The translations under genes were made by a program, and so were the position numbers. The notes beneath the pieces were generated by a model that made no database searches, had not been told where the DNA came from, and saw nothing but the letters and a program-made list of their open reading frames with translations. DNA of 5,829 bases from a bacterium (GTDB lineage: Bacteria; UBA9089; CG2-30-40-21; SBAY01). Positions within the stretch are counted from its first letter, which is position 1, and each line of letters opens with the position of its first letter. The stretch lies in the NCBI GenBank assembly GCA_040757115.1, contig JBFLYA010000234.1:1-5829 (forward strand). Direction: 5' to 3'. Of this stretch, positions 1 through 5,097 are shown in pieces.

Positions 1-132
1 ATTTGTTGTTTTCCACAATCAATTTCTACCTATTTCTATAAATTTCAATCTATTTCTATTATCTTATCTCCATATCACTCTTATCTCCTTATCCCCTTTC
101 TTACACTTTTGATATATAGCCTGAACAGTTAC
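1..132 (+). repeat. 237-bp MITE-like element, copy A (right 132 bp; left part off window)
   Basis: This stretch matches positions 1045-1176 of the complete copy base for base, except for one change in the terminal repeat (CCTGAACAGTTAC here, CCTGAACGGTTAC there). The left 105 bp should lie outside the window. It ends at 132, two bases before the stem of the riboswitch terminator, so it appears to sit in the A-run (T-run of the leftward transcript) of that terminator. It has no coding capacity. If the 8-bp target duplication seen for copy B is the rule, the missing left flank should read AAAAAACC. Confidence 0.9.
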
Positions 133-134
133 AA

Positions 135-178
135 AAAACCCAACCTTCGCAATGATAAGATTGGGTTTTAATTTTTTC
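135..178 (-). terminator. Intrinsic terminator behind the cobalamin riboswitch (bidirectional)
   Basis: AAAACCCAA (135-143) pairs with TTGGGTTTT (161-169), and an inner CTT/AAG adds three more pairs. On the minus strand the hairpin is followed by a T-run (TTGGGTTTTTTG). On the plus strand it is followed by TTTTAATTTTTTC, so it can work both ways. Its place directly downstream of the leftward cobalamin aptamer makes it the likely expression platform, stopping transcription when B12 is bound. It may equally stop rightward transcription arriving from the left. Confidence 0.75.
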
Positions 179-181
179 TTT

Positions 182-307
182 CTTTCCCGCGAAAGTAATG
201 CTCCATAATAGGTAATCGACCGGACTCATCATTTTTTAAATGATATTACCGTTGCGGGGCAGTGCCTTGAATCTCACAAGGACTTCCTTTACCTATCTGA
301 CTATTTT
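182..307 (-). promoter_or_regulatory. Cobalamin (B12) riboswitch, read leftward
   Basis: Read on the minus strand, the stretch shows the conserved core of the cobalamin aptamer in order. It starts with AGGTAAAGGAAGTCC, then a CCTTG/CAAGG stem around GTGAGATT, then the B12-box-like TGCCCCGCAACGGTAA (CCCCGC at 259-254). An ATCATTT/AAATGAT hairpin follows, then GAGTCCGGTCGATTACCTAT. The ends pair perfectly: ATAGGTAA (208-215) with TTACCTAT (289-296). A small CTTTC-GCGG-GAAAG hairpin (195-182), whose loop could make the regulatory kissing contact, precedes the terminator. Riboswitches of this class normally repress B12 biosynthesis or uptake genes. The regulated gene would lie left of position 1, but copy A of the repeat now lies between. 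I recognised it by motif, not by a covariance model. Confidence 0.85.
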
Positions 308-313
308 CTATTA

Positions 314-342
314 TTTATAGCATATCACTCATTGTTTGTCAA
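314..342 (-). promoter_or_regulatory. Promoter of the riboswitch transcript
   Basis: On the minus strand there is a perfect -35 TTGACA (342-337), a 17-bp spacer, and the -10 TATAAA (319-314) preceded by TGC (extended -10). The predicted start near 307 is just upstream of the aptamer, which supports both calls. Confidence 0.8.
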
Positions 343-369
343 CTAAAATTTTTAAATTTTTGTTGACAA
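336..369. promoter_or_regulatory. 34-bp palindrome covering both divergent -35 boxes (candidate operator)
   Basis: The half-sites TTGTCAAC (336-343) and GTTGACAA (362-369) are exact inverted repeats. The AT-rich middle continues the symmetry, with one mismatched pair (344/361) and a mismatched centre (352/353). Each half contains the -35 hexamer of one divergent promoter. HicAB systems are commonly autoregulated through palindromes at the promoter, so this is a candidate operator. The HicB here shows no obvious DNA-binding domain, so the binding protein is open. The symmetry may partly arise because two perfect TTGACA boxes face each other. Confidence 0.55.
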
Positions 370-391
370 GTTAGTTTATTTATGTTACCAT
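363..391 (+). promoter_or_regulatory. Promoter of hicAB
   Basis: Perfect -35 TTGACA (363-368), a 17-bp spacer, and the -10 TACCAT (386-391) preceded by TGT, an extended -10. Predicted start is near 398, giving a leader of about 60 nt before hicA. Confidence 0.75.
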
Positions 392-456
392 TTGGTCGAA
401 GTAAAATAAAACTGCTAATAGGCAAGATAATCTAAGGTTAGGCAAAAGGATAGAAA

Positions 457-654
457 ATGCCAAGGAAGATTAGGGAGCTCATAAGAGATTTACAAAAAGC
501 AGGTTTTGTTGACAGAGGTGGCAAAGGAGATCATCGTAACTTTACTCATCCAAATGTCACGAAGCCGATTACTATTTCAGGGAAAGAAGGCGATGACGCA
601 AAGCACTATCAAGAAAAAGCTGTCCGCCTTGCCATAGAGGAGGCTAAGAAATGA
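457..654 (+). CDS. hicA: HicA family toxin (mRNA interferase)
   Basis: This 65-residue protein is full length for HicA, a small toxin with a double-stranded-RNA-binding-like fold that cleaves mRNA and halts translation until neutralised by HicB. An N-terminal helix (residues 3-15) is followed by AGFVDRGGKGDHRNFTHP (15-32). That is the family's G-K-G-S-H-R-x-F motif, with Asp for the usual Ser; His26 is the expected catalytic residue. A basic strand (VTKPITISGK) and a C-terminal helix containing HYQEKAVRLAIEEA follow. AAAGGA six bases upstream supports the ATG. The stop overlaps the hicB start by 4 bp (ATGA), so the two are translationally coupled, toxin first, as usual for hicAB. Expression should come from the extended -10 promoter at 363-391, possibly controlled at the 336-369 palindrome. 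Confidence 0.92.
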   Translation: MPRKIRELIRDLQKAGFVDRGGKGDHRNFTHPNVTKPITISGKEGDDAKHYQEKAVRLAIEEAKK

Positions 655-890
655 ATGAAGAATCTAGATATGTAAAGATTGTGGAGTGGTCTGATGAAGA
701 TGGGTGCTTCATAGGCAGTTGTCCAGAGCTTTTCTACGGAGGGTGCCATGGAGATAATGAATACAGGGTTTTCGACGAGTTATGCCAGATTGTAGCAGAA
801 ACGATAAGAATTTATCGACAGGATGGTAAACCGCTACCTTCTCCACTTTCTGGTAGAGAGTTGGTGAATACACTCCAGAAGGTTGCCTAA
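651..890 (+). CDS. hicB: HicB family antitoxin
   Basis: This 79-residue protein has the layout of HicB, the antitoxin that binds and masks HicA. Residues 6-35 (RYVKIVEWSDEDGCFIGSCPEL and on) form the beta strands of the degenerate RNase H-like fold. The helix IVAETIRIYRQDGKPLPSP follows, as in the family. The C-terminal tail (GRELVNTLQKVA) is short, and I see no clear ribbon-helix-helix or helix-turn-helix domain, so this looks like the short HicB type and direct operator binding is uncertain. AGGAGG (638-643) lies 7 bp upstream of the ATG inside hicA, and the genes overlap by 4 bp. The gene ends in GCCTAAC, the start of a cassette-tail-like stretch. A 237-bp repeat begins 50 bp after the stop. 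Confidence 0.9.
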   Translation: MNEESRYVKIVEWSDEDGCFIGSCPELFYGGCHGDNEYRVFDELCQIVAETIRIYRQDGKPLPSPLSGRELVNTLQKVA

Positions 891-931
891 CCAGGCGTTG
901 CAGTGGACAGCGGGGAACTGTGCCCTGATTG
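885..931 (+). other. Possible integron attC-like / cassette-tail remnant after hicB
   Basis: GCCTAAC (885-891) fits the RYYYAAC end of attC sites and overlaps the hicB stop, as cassette tails often do. GGCGTTGCAGTGGAC follows, which resembles tails I have seen behind toxin-antitoxin cassettes. CAGTGGACAG and CTGTGCCCTG can form a stem with two mismatches around CGGGGAA. The matching GTTRRRY end is not visible, and the repeat at 940 begins soon after. This is weak and rests on resemblance. Confidence 0.25.
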
Positions 932-939
932 AAAGTTTT

Positions 940-1176
940 GTAAGCGTTCAGGTGGTGTAACAAAAGGAGATGTGGAGATTAAGGAGATAGGGAGATATTA
1001 TTAAAAAAATTGAAATTAATAGAAACTAATAGAAATTTATGGAAATTTGTTGTTTTCCACAATCAATTTCTACCTATTTCTATAAATTTCAATCTATTTC
1101 TATTATCTTATCTCCATATCACTCTTATCTCCTTATCCCCTTTCTTACACTTTTGATATATAGCCTGAACGGTTAC
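940..1176 (+). mobile_element. 237-bp MITE-like element, copy B (complete, with target duplication)
   Basis: The element begins GTAAGCGTTCAGG and ends CCTGAACGGTTAC, 13-bp terminal inverted repeats with one mismatch. It is flanked by exact 8-bp direct repeats AAAGTTTT (932-939 and 1177-1184), the mark of transposition. The interior has no open frame of note. It is an imperfect foldback: purine-rich GGAGAT units on the left face their complements (ATCTCC) on the right. Between these lie arrays of GAAAT-type units spaced exactly 10 bp apart, in opposite orientation in the two halves. It appears identical to the reverse complement of 4853-5089. No transposase is encoded nearby, so it is presumably moved in trans. 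Confidence 0.93.
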
Positions 1177-1205
1177 AAAGTTTTGTAGTATTTCAATGGG
1201 TAATT

Positions 1206-1501
1206 ATGCTTACAAAGTTTATTGGATTATCACAGCCTACATTGCCAGAAGGCTGGCGGAAAGAGAAATCAATACGAAAAGATTTGTTTGAACTACCGCT
1301 CAAGGCAGATATGCATCTTGTGGGTCATAACCCATAATTGATCGTTAAGATAAGAATCTCAGGCAGGAAAGAGTCTATAGAGATGGCTCTGGCGCGTTGT
1401 ATCAGCTGTTTCATGTGAGGCAGGATTGCACGCAGGAGCCATTTGGACAAGATATTGTAGTGTTGAGTAAGTTTTGCACGGCGTATCATCAGATTTCATA
1501 A
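1206..1501 (+). pseudogene. Unrecognised decayed coding remnant (low confidence)
   Basis: No intact gene is seen between the repeat ending at 1176 and the palindrome starting at 1513. Two adjoining stretches read like protein. The first is a 43-codon frame from ATG 1206 to the stop at 1335-1337 (MLTKFIGLSQPTLPEGWRKE and on). The second is a frame open from 1349 to the stop at 1499-1501 without a start codon; it contains RVYRDGSGALYQLFHV and ends ILS-less in AYHQIS. They lie in different frames, so a frameshifted, interrupted gene is possible. I do not recognise a family. No ribosome binding site or promoter is evident. This may simply be noncoding. Confidence 0.2.
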
Positions 1502-1512
1502 CCTGCAAACGG

Positions 1513-1781
1513 ATAATTGGTAACTGGTAATTGGTTAAATAGTTTCGTCCTGAGCTCAGCCGGTAATTCCTCAGTTATCAGTGATAAAAACTAAATAGAA
1601 ATTTTCTCTCGCAAAGACGCAAAGTTCGCAAAGATTATAATTTATTCCTTTGCGTTCTTTGCGCCTTAGCGAGAAATTTAATCTTTATGCCTTTCTCCCA
1701 TCAATAACTGTCCGATTACCTCAGCCGAACGGTATTTAATTACCAGTTACCAATTACCAGTTACCAATCACCAGTTACCAG
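1513..1781. repeat. Nested palindromic repeat with heptamer-unit arms
   Basis: TAATTGGTAACTGGTAATT (1514-1532) and its exact complement AATTACCAGTTACCAATTA (1738-1756) form a 19-bp inverted repeat. Both arms are made of 7-bp units (GGTAACT/GGTAATT and TTACCAG/TTACCAA); the right side carries about six units to 1781. Further in, GGTAAT..CAGTTAT blocks (around 1562-1580 and 1703-1720) are imperfectly inverted. At the core is a hairpin of CGCAAAGA-type units (1600-1679). It has no coding capacity. The right arm runs straight into the truncated GxxExxY gene. Confidence 0.85.
1600..1679. repeat. Core hairpin of CGCAAAGA octamer units
   Basis: The left arm (1600-1633) holds TTTCTCTCGCAAAGACGCAA and on; the right arm (1648-1679) holds CTTTGCGTTCTTTGCGCC and GCGAGAAATTT. 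The arms are imperfectly complementary over about 32 bp around a 14-nt AT-rich loop. Units of CGCAAAG recur every 8-9 bp. I know this motif type from many environmental bacterial genomes. It is nested inside the heptamer palindrome. Confidence 0.85.
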
Positions 1782-1792
1782 AATCGAATTCC

Positions 1793-2128
1793 GTGCGTTA
1801 TTTGTTCAACACGACATTAGGACCTGGTTTTCTGGAGAGCATCTATCACAATGCCTTGAAGGTTGAGTTTGCAAGACAGAACATCATCTTTGAATCAGAA
1901 AAAGAAGTCAAGATATTCTATCAAGGTGTTGAGGTTGGGGTTCATAGACTTGATCTTTTTGTTGAAGATGAGATTGTGGTAGAGATTAAAACTGTTGAGG
2001 AGATAAGTGGGAAGTATTATAATCAGGTTAGAGCATACATTAGAGCAGTGGATAAAGAAATAGGGTTACTGGTAAATTTCGCAGACTCTAGGATTGATGT
2101 CCGAAGGCTAGAGCAAGAAAAAGTTTGA
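1793..2128 (+). CDS. GxxExxY family protein (PD-(D/E)XK nuclease-like), 5'-truncated
   Basis: The product matches the GxxExxY family, small proteins of the PD-(D/E)XK nuclease superfamily with no settled function. The signature LGPGFLESIYHNAL gives G-x-x-E-x-x-Y (G12-Y18). A core with the expected acidic residues follows: HRLDLFVEDEIVVEIKTVEE has the Asp of the second strand and the E-x-K pair. YNQVRAYIRA and GLLVNFADSRIDVRRL complete the usual C-terminus. Family members normally have about 15-25 more residues before LGPGF. Here the frame upstream is open to 1682 but holds no ATG and reads through TTACCAG repeat units, so the native 5' end has been replaced. GTG at 1793 is the only plausible start and has no ribosome binding site. 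It is probably a broken gene, though the catalytic core is intact. Confidence 0.8.
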   Translation: MRYLFNTTLGPGFLESIYHNALKVEFARQNIIFESEKEVKIFYQGVEVGVHRLDLFVEDEIVVEIKTVEEISGKYYNQVRAYIRAVDKEIGLLVNFADSRIDVRRLEQEKV

Positions 2129-2129
2129 G

Positions 2130-2201
2130 CCATTTCTCCAATTCTCCTTTTTCCCCATTTCTCCTTGTTTACACTTCTAATGTATAGCCCTGAACGGTTA
2201 C
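2130..2201 (+). repeat. Diverged right end of a 237-bp-type element
   Basis: The stretch ends TATAGCCCTGAACGGTTAC (terminal repeat 2189-2201), preceded by TTTACACTTCTAATG. This parallels TTACACTTTTGATATATAGCC of the intact copies. The part before it is CTCC/CCCC-rich, like their right arm, but differs in sequence. No left end is visible. It starts right after the GxxExxY stop codon. Confidence 0.7.
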
Positions 2202-2204
2202 CAG

Positions 2205-2270
2205 GTTGAATTATTACAAAGGATTAAAAATCAGTGTTTCATCCGTGTTTATCTGTGGCTGAATAATTAC
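2205..2270 (+). repeat. Partial CACGGAT-type repeat (right half)
   Basis: ATCAGTGTTTCATCCGTGTT and CTGTGGCTGAATAATTAC (to 2270) match the right half of the nested element at 4738-4777, with a few substitutions. The expected left half with CACGGAT units is missing. Instead GTTGAATTATTAC (2205-2217) looks like another end of the same kind. The fragment lies just upstream of comEC and may have replaced its native upstream region. Confidence 0.75.
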
Positions 2271-2296
2271 GCGTAGTTTCACTGGACATTGAACAA

Positions 2297-4627
2297 ATGA
2301 CTCCATTAACCCAACTTACTTGCTTCTATATCCTGGGCATAATAATTGGGAACTTCATCGATATTCCTCTTTTTATTATTTTTATCGGGATAACTATCAC
2401 TTTTCTCCTCACTTCCATCTTCTTTATAAAAAAATTCCATTTCCCAACCAATATCTTTCTCCTTTTAAGCATAATATCGATAGGAGTATTGCTTCATGAG
2501 GGACATTCAAGATTTTTGTATTCTAACTCCCTGAATAAGTATGTTGGACATAAAGTAGTTTTAATTGGCGATGTTGCACAACCAGTAGAAATAACCGAAG
2601 ATAGGATAAATTTAATTATCCATACAGAAAAAGTTATAACGGATAAGGTGCTAAAAGTCAATGGGCTTGTTTTAGTAAATATTAAAAAAGAAAAGAAATG
2701 TAAATTTGAGTATGGCGATAAAGTCCAATTCAGGGGTAAATTAAAATTGTCCACTGGACTGCGAAATCCTTGTGGATTTGATTACCAGAAATATTTAGCC
2801 CGAAAGAAAATACACATAGTTGTCTGGATTTATGAGCAGAAAGAGATTGTCAAATTAGGGCGAGGGAAATTTAATCCTATTTTTATGTTTGCCTACAAAA
2901 TCAGAGATAAGGCAAGCAGTGTCATTTATAAAATTTTACCTGATAAACCGTTTGCCTGCGCCTCTCTTTTAGATGGTGTTTTATTAGGAAAACGCTCCCA
3001 GTTACCTGATGAAGTTGAAGGTTGGTTCAGGGATACAGGAACAATTCATATCTTAGCCATATCTGGTTTCAATGTGGGATTAATTGGATTAATATTCTTT
3101 TTTATTTTTCATCGGTTGATTTGTTTGCCAAAACGCACATCGTCAATTTTTACGCTCTTTGTGCTCATTATTTTTGCTATTGTGACCGGGGCAAGTCCCT
3201 CGGTTGTCCGCGCCGTGATTATGGCTGGAACAATCATCATTGGTTTAATTATCGACCGGGAAACAAATATTTACCATAACCTCGCTTTAGCGGCATTACT
3301 TGTTTTATTACATAATCCCTTGACATTATTTGACATAGGATTCCAATTGTCTTTTGTTGCAGTTTTTAGTTTATTCTATTTTACCCCTTTTATTGAGCCA
3401 AAATTATGGTTTCTGCCAAAATATTTAGCCAAACTTATCGCTACCTCTGTTGCCGTCCAGATTGGTCTATCTCCTATCCTTATATTTTATTTTAATAAAC
3501 TATCATTAATCACTGTTTTAGCCAACATAATTGTTGTCCCGTTAGTCAGCATCATATTAATTCTTGGTCTGGCAATAGCCTTTATCGGAATGATATTCAT
3601 TCCGCTGGCTAATTTGATTGGCATAGCTACTTCCTACATCATTACAAGTTTGTTGGTCTGTGTCTTTTTCTTTGCCCGGATACCCTATGCTTATATTTAT
3701 CTTGCTACCCCAACCTTTTTCGATATTGGTAGTTATTACCTTATCTTATGGGCAATAACCAGGCATAAAAGGATTGGGACAACAAAGGTTATTATTGGGA
3801 TTTTAATCTTAATTAACATATTTTTATGGACCGGCGGGGTAGTAAAAAACTCATCCAGGATAATGAAGGTTACATTTCTGGATGTAGGTCAAGGAGATGC
3901 GATTTTCCTGGAGTTTCCTGAAGGCAGTAATATGCTCATAGATGGAGGACCATCGGGATTTTTTGATGCAGGCGAAAGGATTATTTTACCTTTCCTCACA
4001 AGTAAAGGGATATTAAATTTAGATGTCGTCATTGTCAGTCATAATGACATTGACCATTATGGTGGCTTATTGTCGGTACTCAAGAATTTTAAAGTCAGAA
4101 AGTTTGTTCTGAGTAATGGCATTGAAAACCAGGAATTATCCCGGATAATTAAAGAAAAAGGCATTTGTCATAAAGTGGTTAAAAGAGGTGACAAAATTAG
4201 CGGTTATCCAGGAATAGAAATTTATATCCTGCATCCTTCGGACATTATGGCTGAAAGTTCAGATAATAATAATTCAGTAGTAGTAAAAATATTGTTCAAT
4301 AAAATAAGTTTTTTGTTTGCAGGAGATATTGAAAAAGAAGCACAAAAAAAATTATTGCCTTTTAAAGAAATGCTTTCTGCAATGGTATTGAAAATACCTC
4401 ATCATGGAAGCAGAAATGCTTATTACTCAGAATTTATCACGGAAGTCAATCCAGAAATAGGCATAATACAGGTAGGTAGAGATAATAGATTTAATTTTCC
4501 CCATAAAGAAGTTATAGCAGGTTATGAAAAAATAGGAACTAAAATTTATCAAACAGATATTCATGGGGCGGTAACTGTTAAGACCGATGGGGAAAAAATT
4601 TGGGTAAAAACAATATATTTCCAGTAA
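2297..4627 (+). CDS. comEC: ComEC/Rec2 family DNA internalisation protein
   Basis: At 776 residues this is a full-length ComEC, the inner-membrane channel that brings single-stranded DNA into the cytoplasm during natural transformation. Residues 7-65 hold N-terminal membrane segments. Residues 70-185 are the soluble DUF4131/OB-like region. Residues 215-515 are the multi-pass Competence domain, with HILAISGFNVGLIG (251-264; many homologues have SGLH here) and GASPSVVRAVIMA (298-310). Residues 523-770 are a metallo-beta-lactamase-like domain with FLDVGQGD (527-534), HNDIDH (582-587, complete HxDxDH), FAGD (674-677) and PHHGS (701-705), so the metal site looks intact. No strong Shine-Dalgarno precedes the ATG, and repeats occupy the upstream 170 bp. 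The stop codon TAA lies within the terminal repeat of the element starting at 4624. No other competence gene is visible. Confidence 0.95.
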   Translation: MTPLTQLTCFYILGIIIGNFIDIPLFIIFIGITITFLLTSIFFIKKFHFPTNIFLLLSIISIGVLLHEGHSRFLYSNSLNKYVGHKVVLIGDVAQPVEITEDRINLIIHTEKVITDKVLKVNGLVLVNIKKEKKCKFEYGDKVQFRGKLKLSTGLRNPCGFDYQKYLARKKIHIVVWIYEQKEIVKLGRGKFNPIFMFAYKIRDKASSVIYKILPDKPFACASLLDGVLLGKRSQLPDEVEGWFRDTGTIHILAISGFNVGLIGLIFFFIFHRLICLPKRTSSIFTLFVLIIFAIVTGASPSVVRAVIMAGTIIIGLIIDRETNIYHNLALAALLVLLHNPLTLFDIGFQLSFVAVFSLFYFTPFIEPKLWFLPKYLAKLIATSVAVQIGLSPILIFYFNKLSLITVLANIIVVPLVSIILILGLAIAFIGMIFIPLANLIGIATSYIITSLLVCVFFFARIPYAYIYLATPTFFDIGSYYLILWAITRHKRIGTTKVIIGILILINIFLWTGGVVKNSSRIMKVTFLDVGQGDAIFLEFPEGSNMLIDGGPSGFFDAGERIILPFLTSKGILNLDVVIVSHNDIDHYGGLLSVLKNFKVRKFVLSNGIENQELSRIIKEKGICHKVVKRGDKISGYPGIEIYILHPSDIMAESSDNNNSVVVKILFNKISFLFAGDIEKEAQKKLLPFKEMLSAMVLKIPHHGSRNAYYSEFITEVNPEIGIIQVGRDNRFNFPHKEVIAGYEKIGTKIYQTDIHGAVTVKTDGEKIWVKTIYFQ

Positions 4628-4832
4628 CCGTTCAGGTGGTAACTTACCGCAGAGACGCAGAGGAACAGAGAAGACATAGAAATAAAGTAACTATTCAGCC
4701 ACTGATTAACACGGATTAGCACGGATAAAAAATAAAATCAGTGTTTCATCTGTGTCCATCTGTGGCTGAATAGTTATCAATAAATTTTAATTTTCTTCTC
4801 TGCGTCTCTGTGTCTCTGCGGTGAACGGTTAC
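4624..4832. repeat. 209-bp element with CGCAGAGA octamer arms, overlapping the comEC stop
   Basis: It begins GTAACCGTTCAGG (4624-4636) and ends GTGAACGGTTAC (4821-4832), giving an 11-bp perfect terminal inverted repeat. Inside, CCGCAGAGACGCAGAGG (4647-4663) faces CTCTGCGTCTCTGTGTCTCT (from 4798 to GCGG at 4821). The right arm carries one extra 8-bp unit. The left end GTTCAGGTGGT also matches the left end of the 237-bp element, so a chimera is possible. No target duplication is seen (TATTTCCA against CACTTATT). A second element is nested within it. Confidence 0.85.
4687..4777. repeat. 91-bp nested element with CACGGAT 10-bp units
   Basis: GTAACTATTCAGCCA (4687-4701) and TGGCTGAATAGTTAT (4763-4777) are inverted repeats with one terminal mismatch. 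The left arm has CACTGATTAA, CACGGATTAG and CACGGATAAA, a clean 10-bp period; the right arm carries the complement (CATCTGTGTC, CATCTGTGGC). AATAAA on both sides (4681-4686, 4779-4784) could be a short target duplication, but the surroundings are AT-rich. It lies inside the octamer element, so it may be the younger insertion. Confidence 0.85.
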
Positions 4833-4852
4833 CACTTATTAATCGAAATTTG

Positions 4853-5089
4853 GTAACCGTTCAGGCTATATATCAAAAGTGTAAGAAAGGGGATAAGGAG
4901 ATAAGAGTGATATGGAGATAAGATAATAGAAATAGATTGAAATTTATAGAAATAGGTAGAAATTGATTGTGGAAAACAACAAATTTCCATAAATTTCTAT
5001 TAGTTTCTATTAATTTCAATTTTTTTAATAATATCTCCCTATCTCCTTAATCTCCACATCTCCTTTTGTTACACCACCTGAACGCTTAC
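4853..5089 (-). mobile_element. 237-bp MITE-like element, copy C (complete, inverted)
   Basis: Read on the minus strand it begins GTAAGCGTTCAGG (5089) and ends CCTGAACGGTTAC (4853), the same length as copy B. By eye it shows no base difference from it over 237 bp. The flanks (GAAATTTG left, CTTTTTTC right) are not a target duplication, unlike copy B, so this copy may have arrived by recombination or lost one flank. Its left-type end is 8 bp beyond the stop of the convergent membrane-protein gene. With copy B it forms a perfect inverted pair enclosing about 3.7 kb that contains comEC. Confidence 0.93.
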
Positions 5090-5097
5090 CTTTTTTC

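Noticed and set aside
709-963. Minus-strand open frame of 84 codons across hicB
   Set aside because: It is antisense to a well-supported antitoxin gene, has no ribosome binding site, and runs into the repeat at 940.
1-1180. CRISPR array from the repeated blocks
   Set aside because: The repeats are long, palindromic, differently spaced and flanked by a target duplication; there are no regular spacers and no cas genes.
2494-2754. Minus-strand frame within comEC
   Set aside because: Antisense shadow of a conserved full-length gene.
3022-3279. Second plus-strand frame within comEC
   Set aside because: Out-of-frame shadow over the Competence domain; no sign of a separate gene or frameshift.
4571-4583. 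GTAACTGTTAAG inside comEC resembling a repeat terminus
   Set aside because: It encodes conserved residues of the C-terminal domain (GAVTVKTDG) and has no partner end, so it is probably coincidence.
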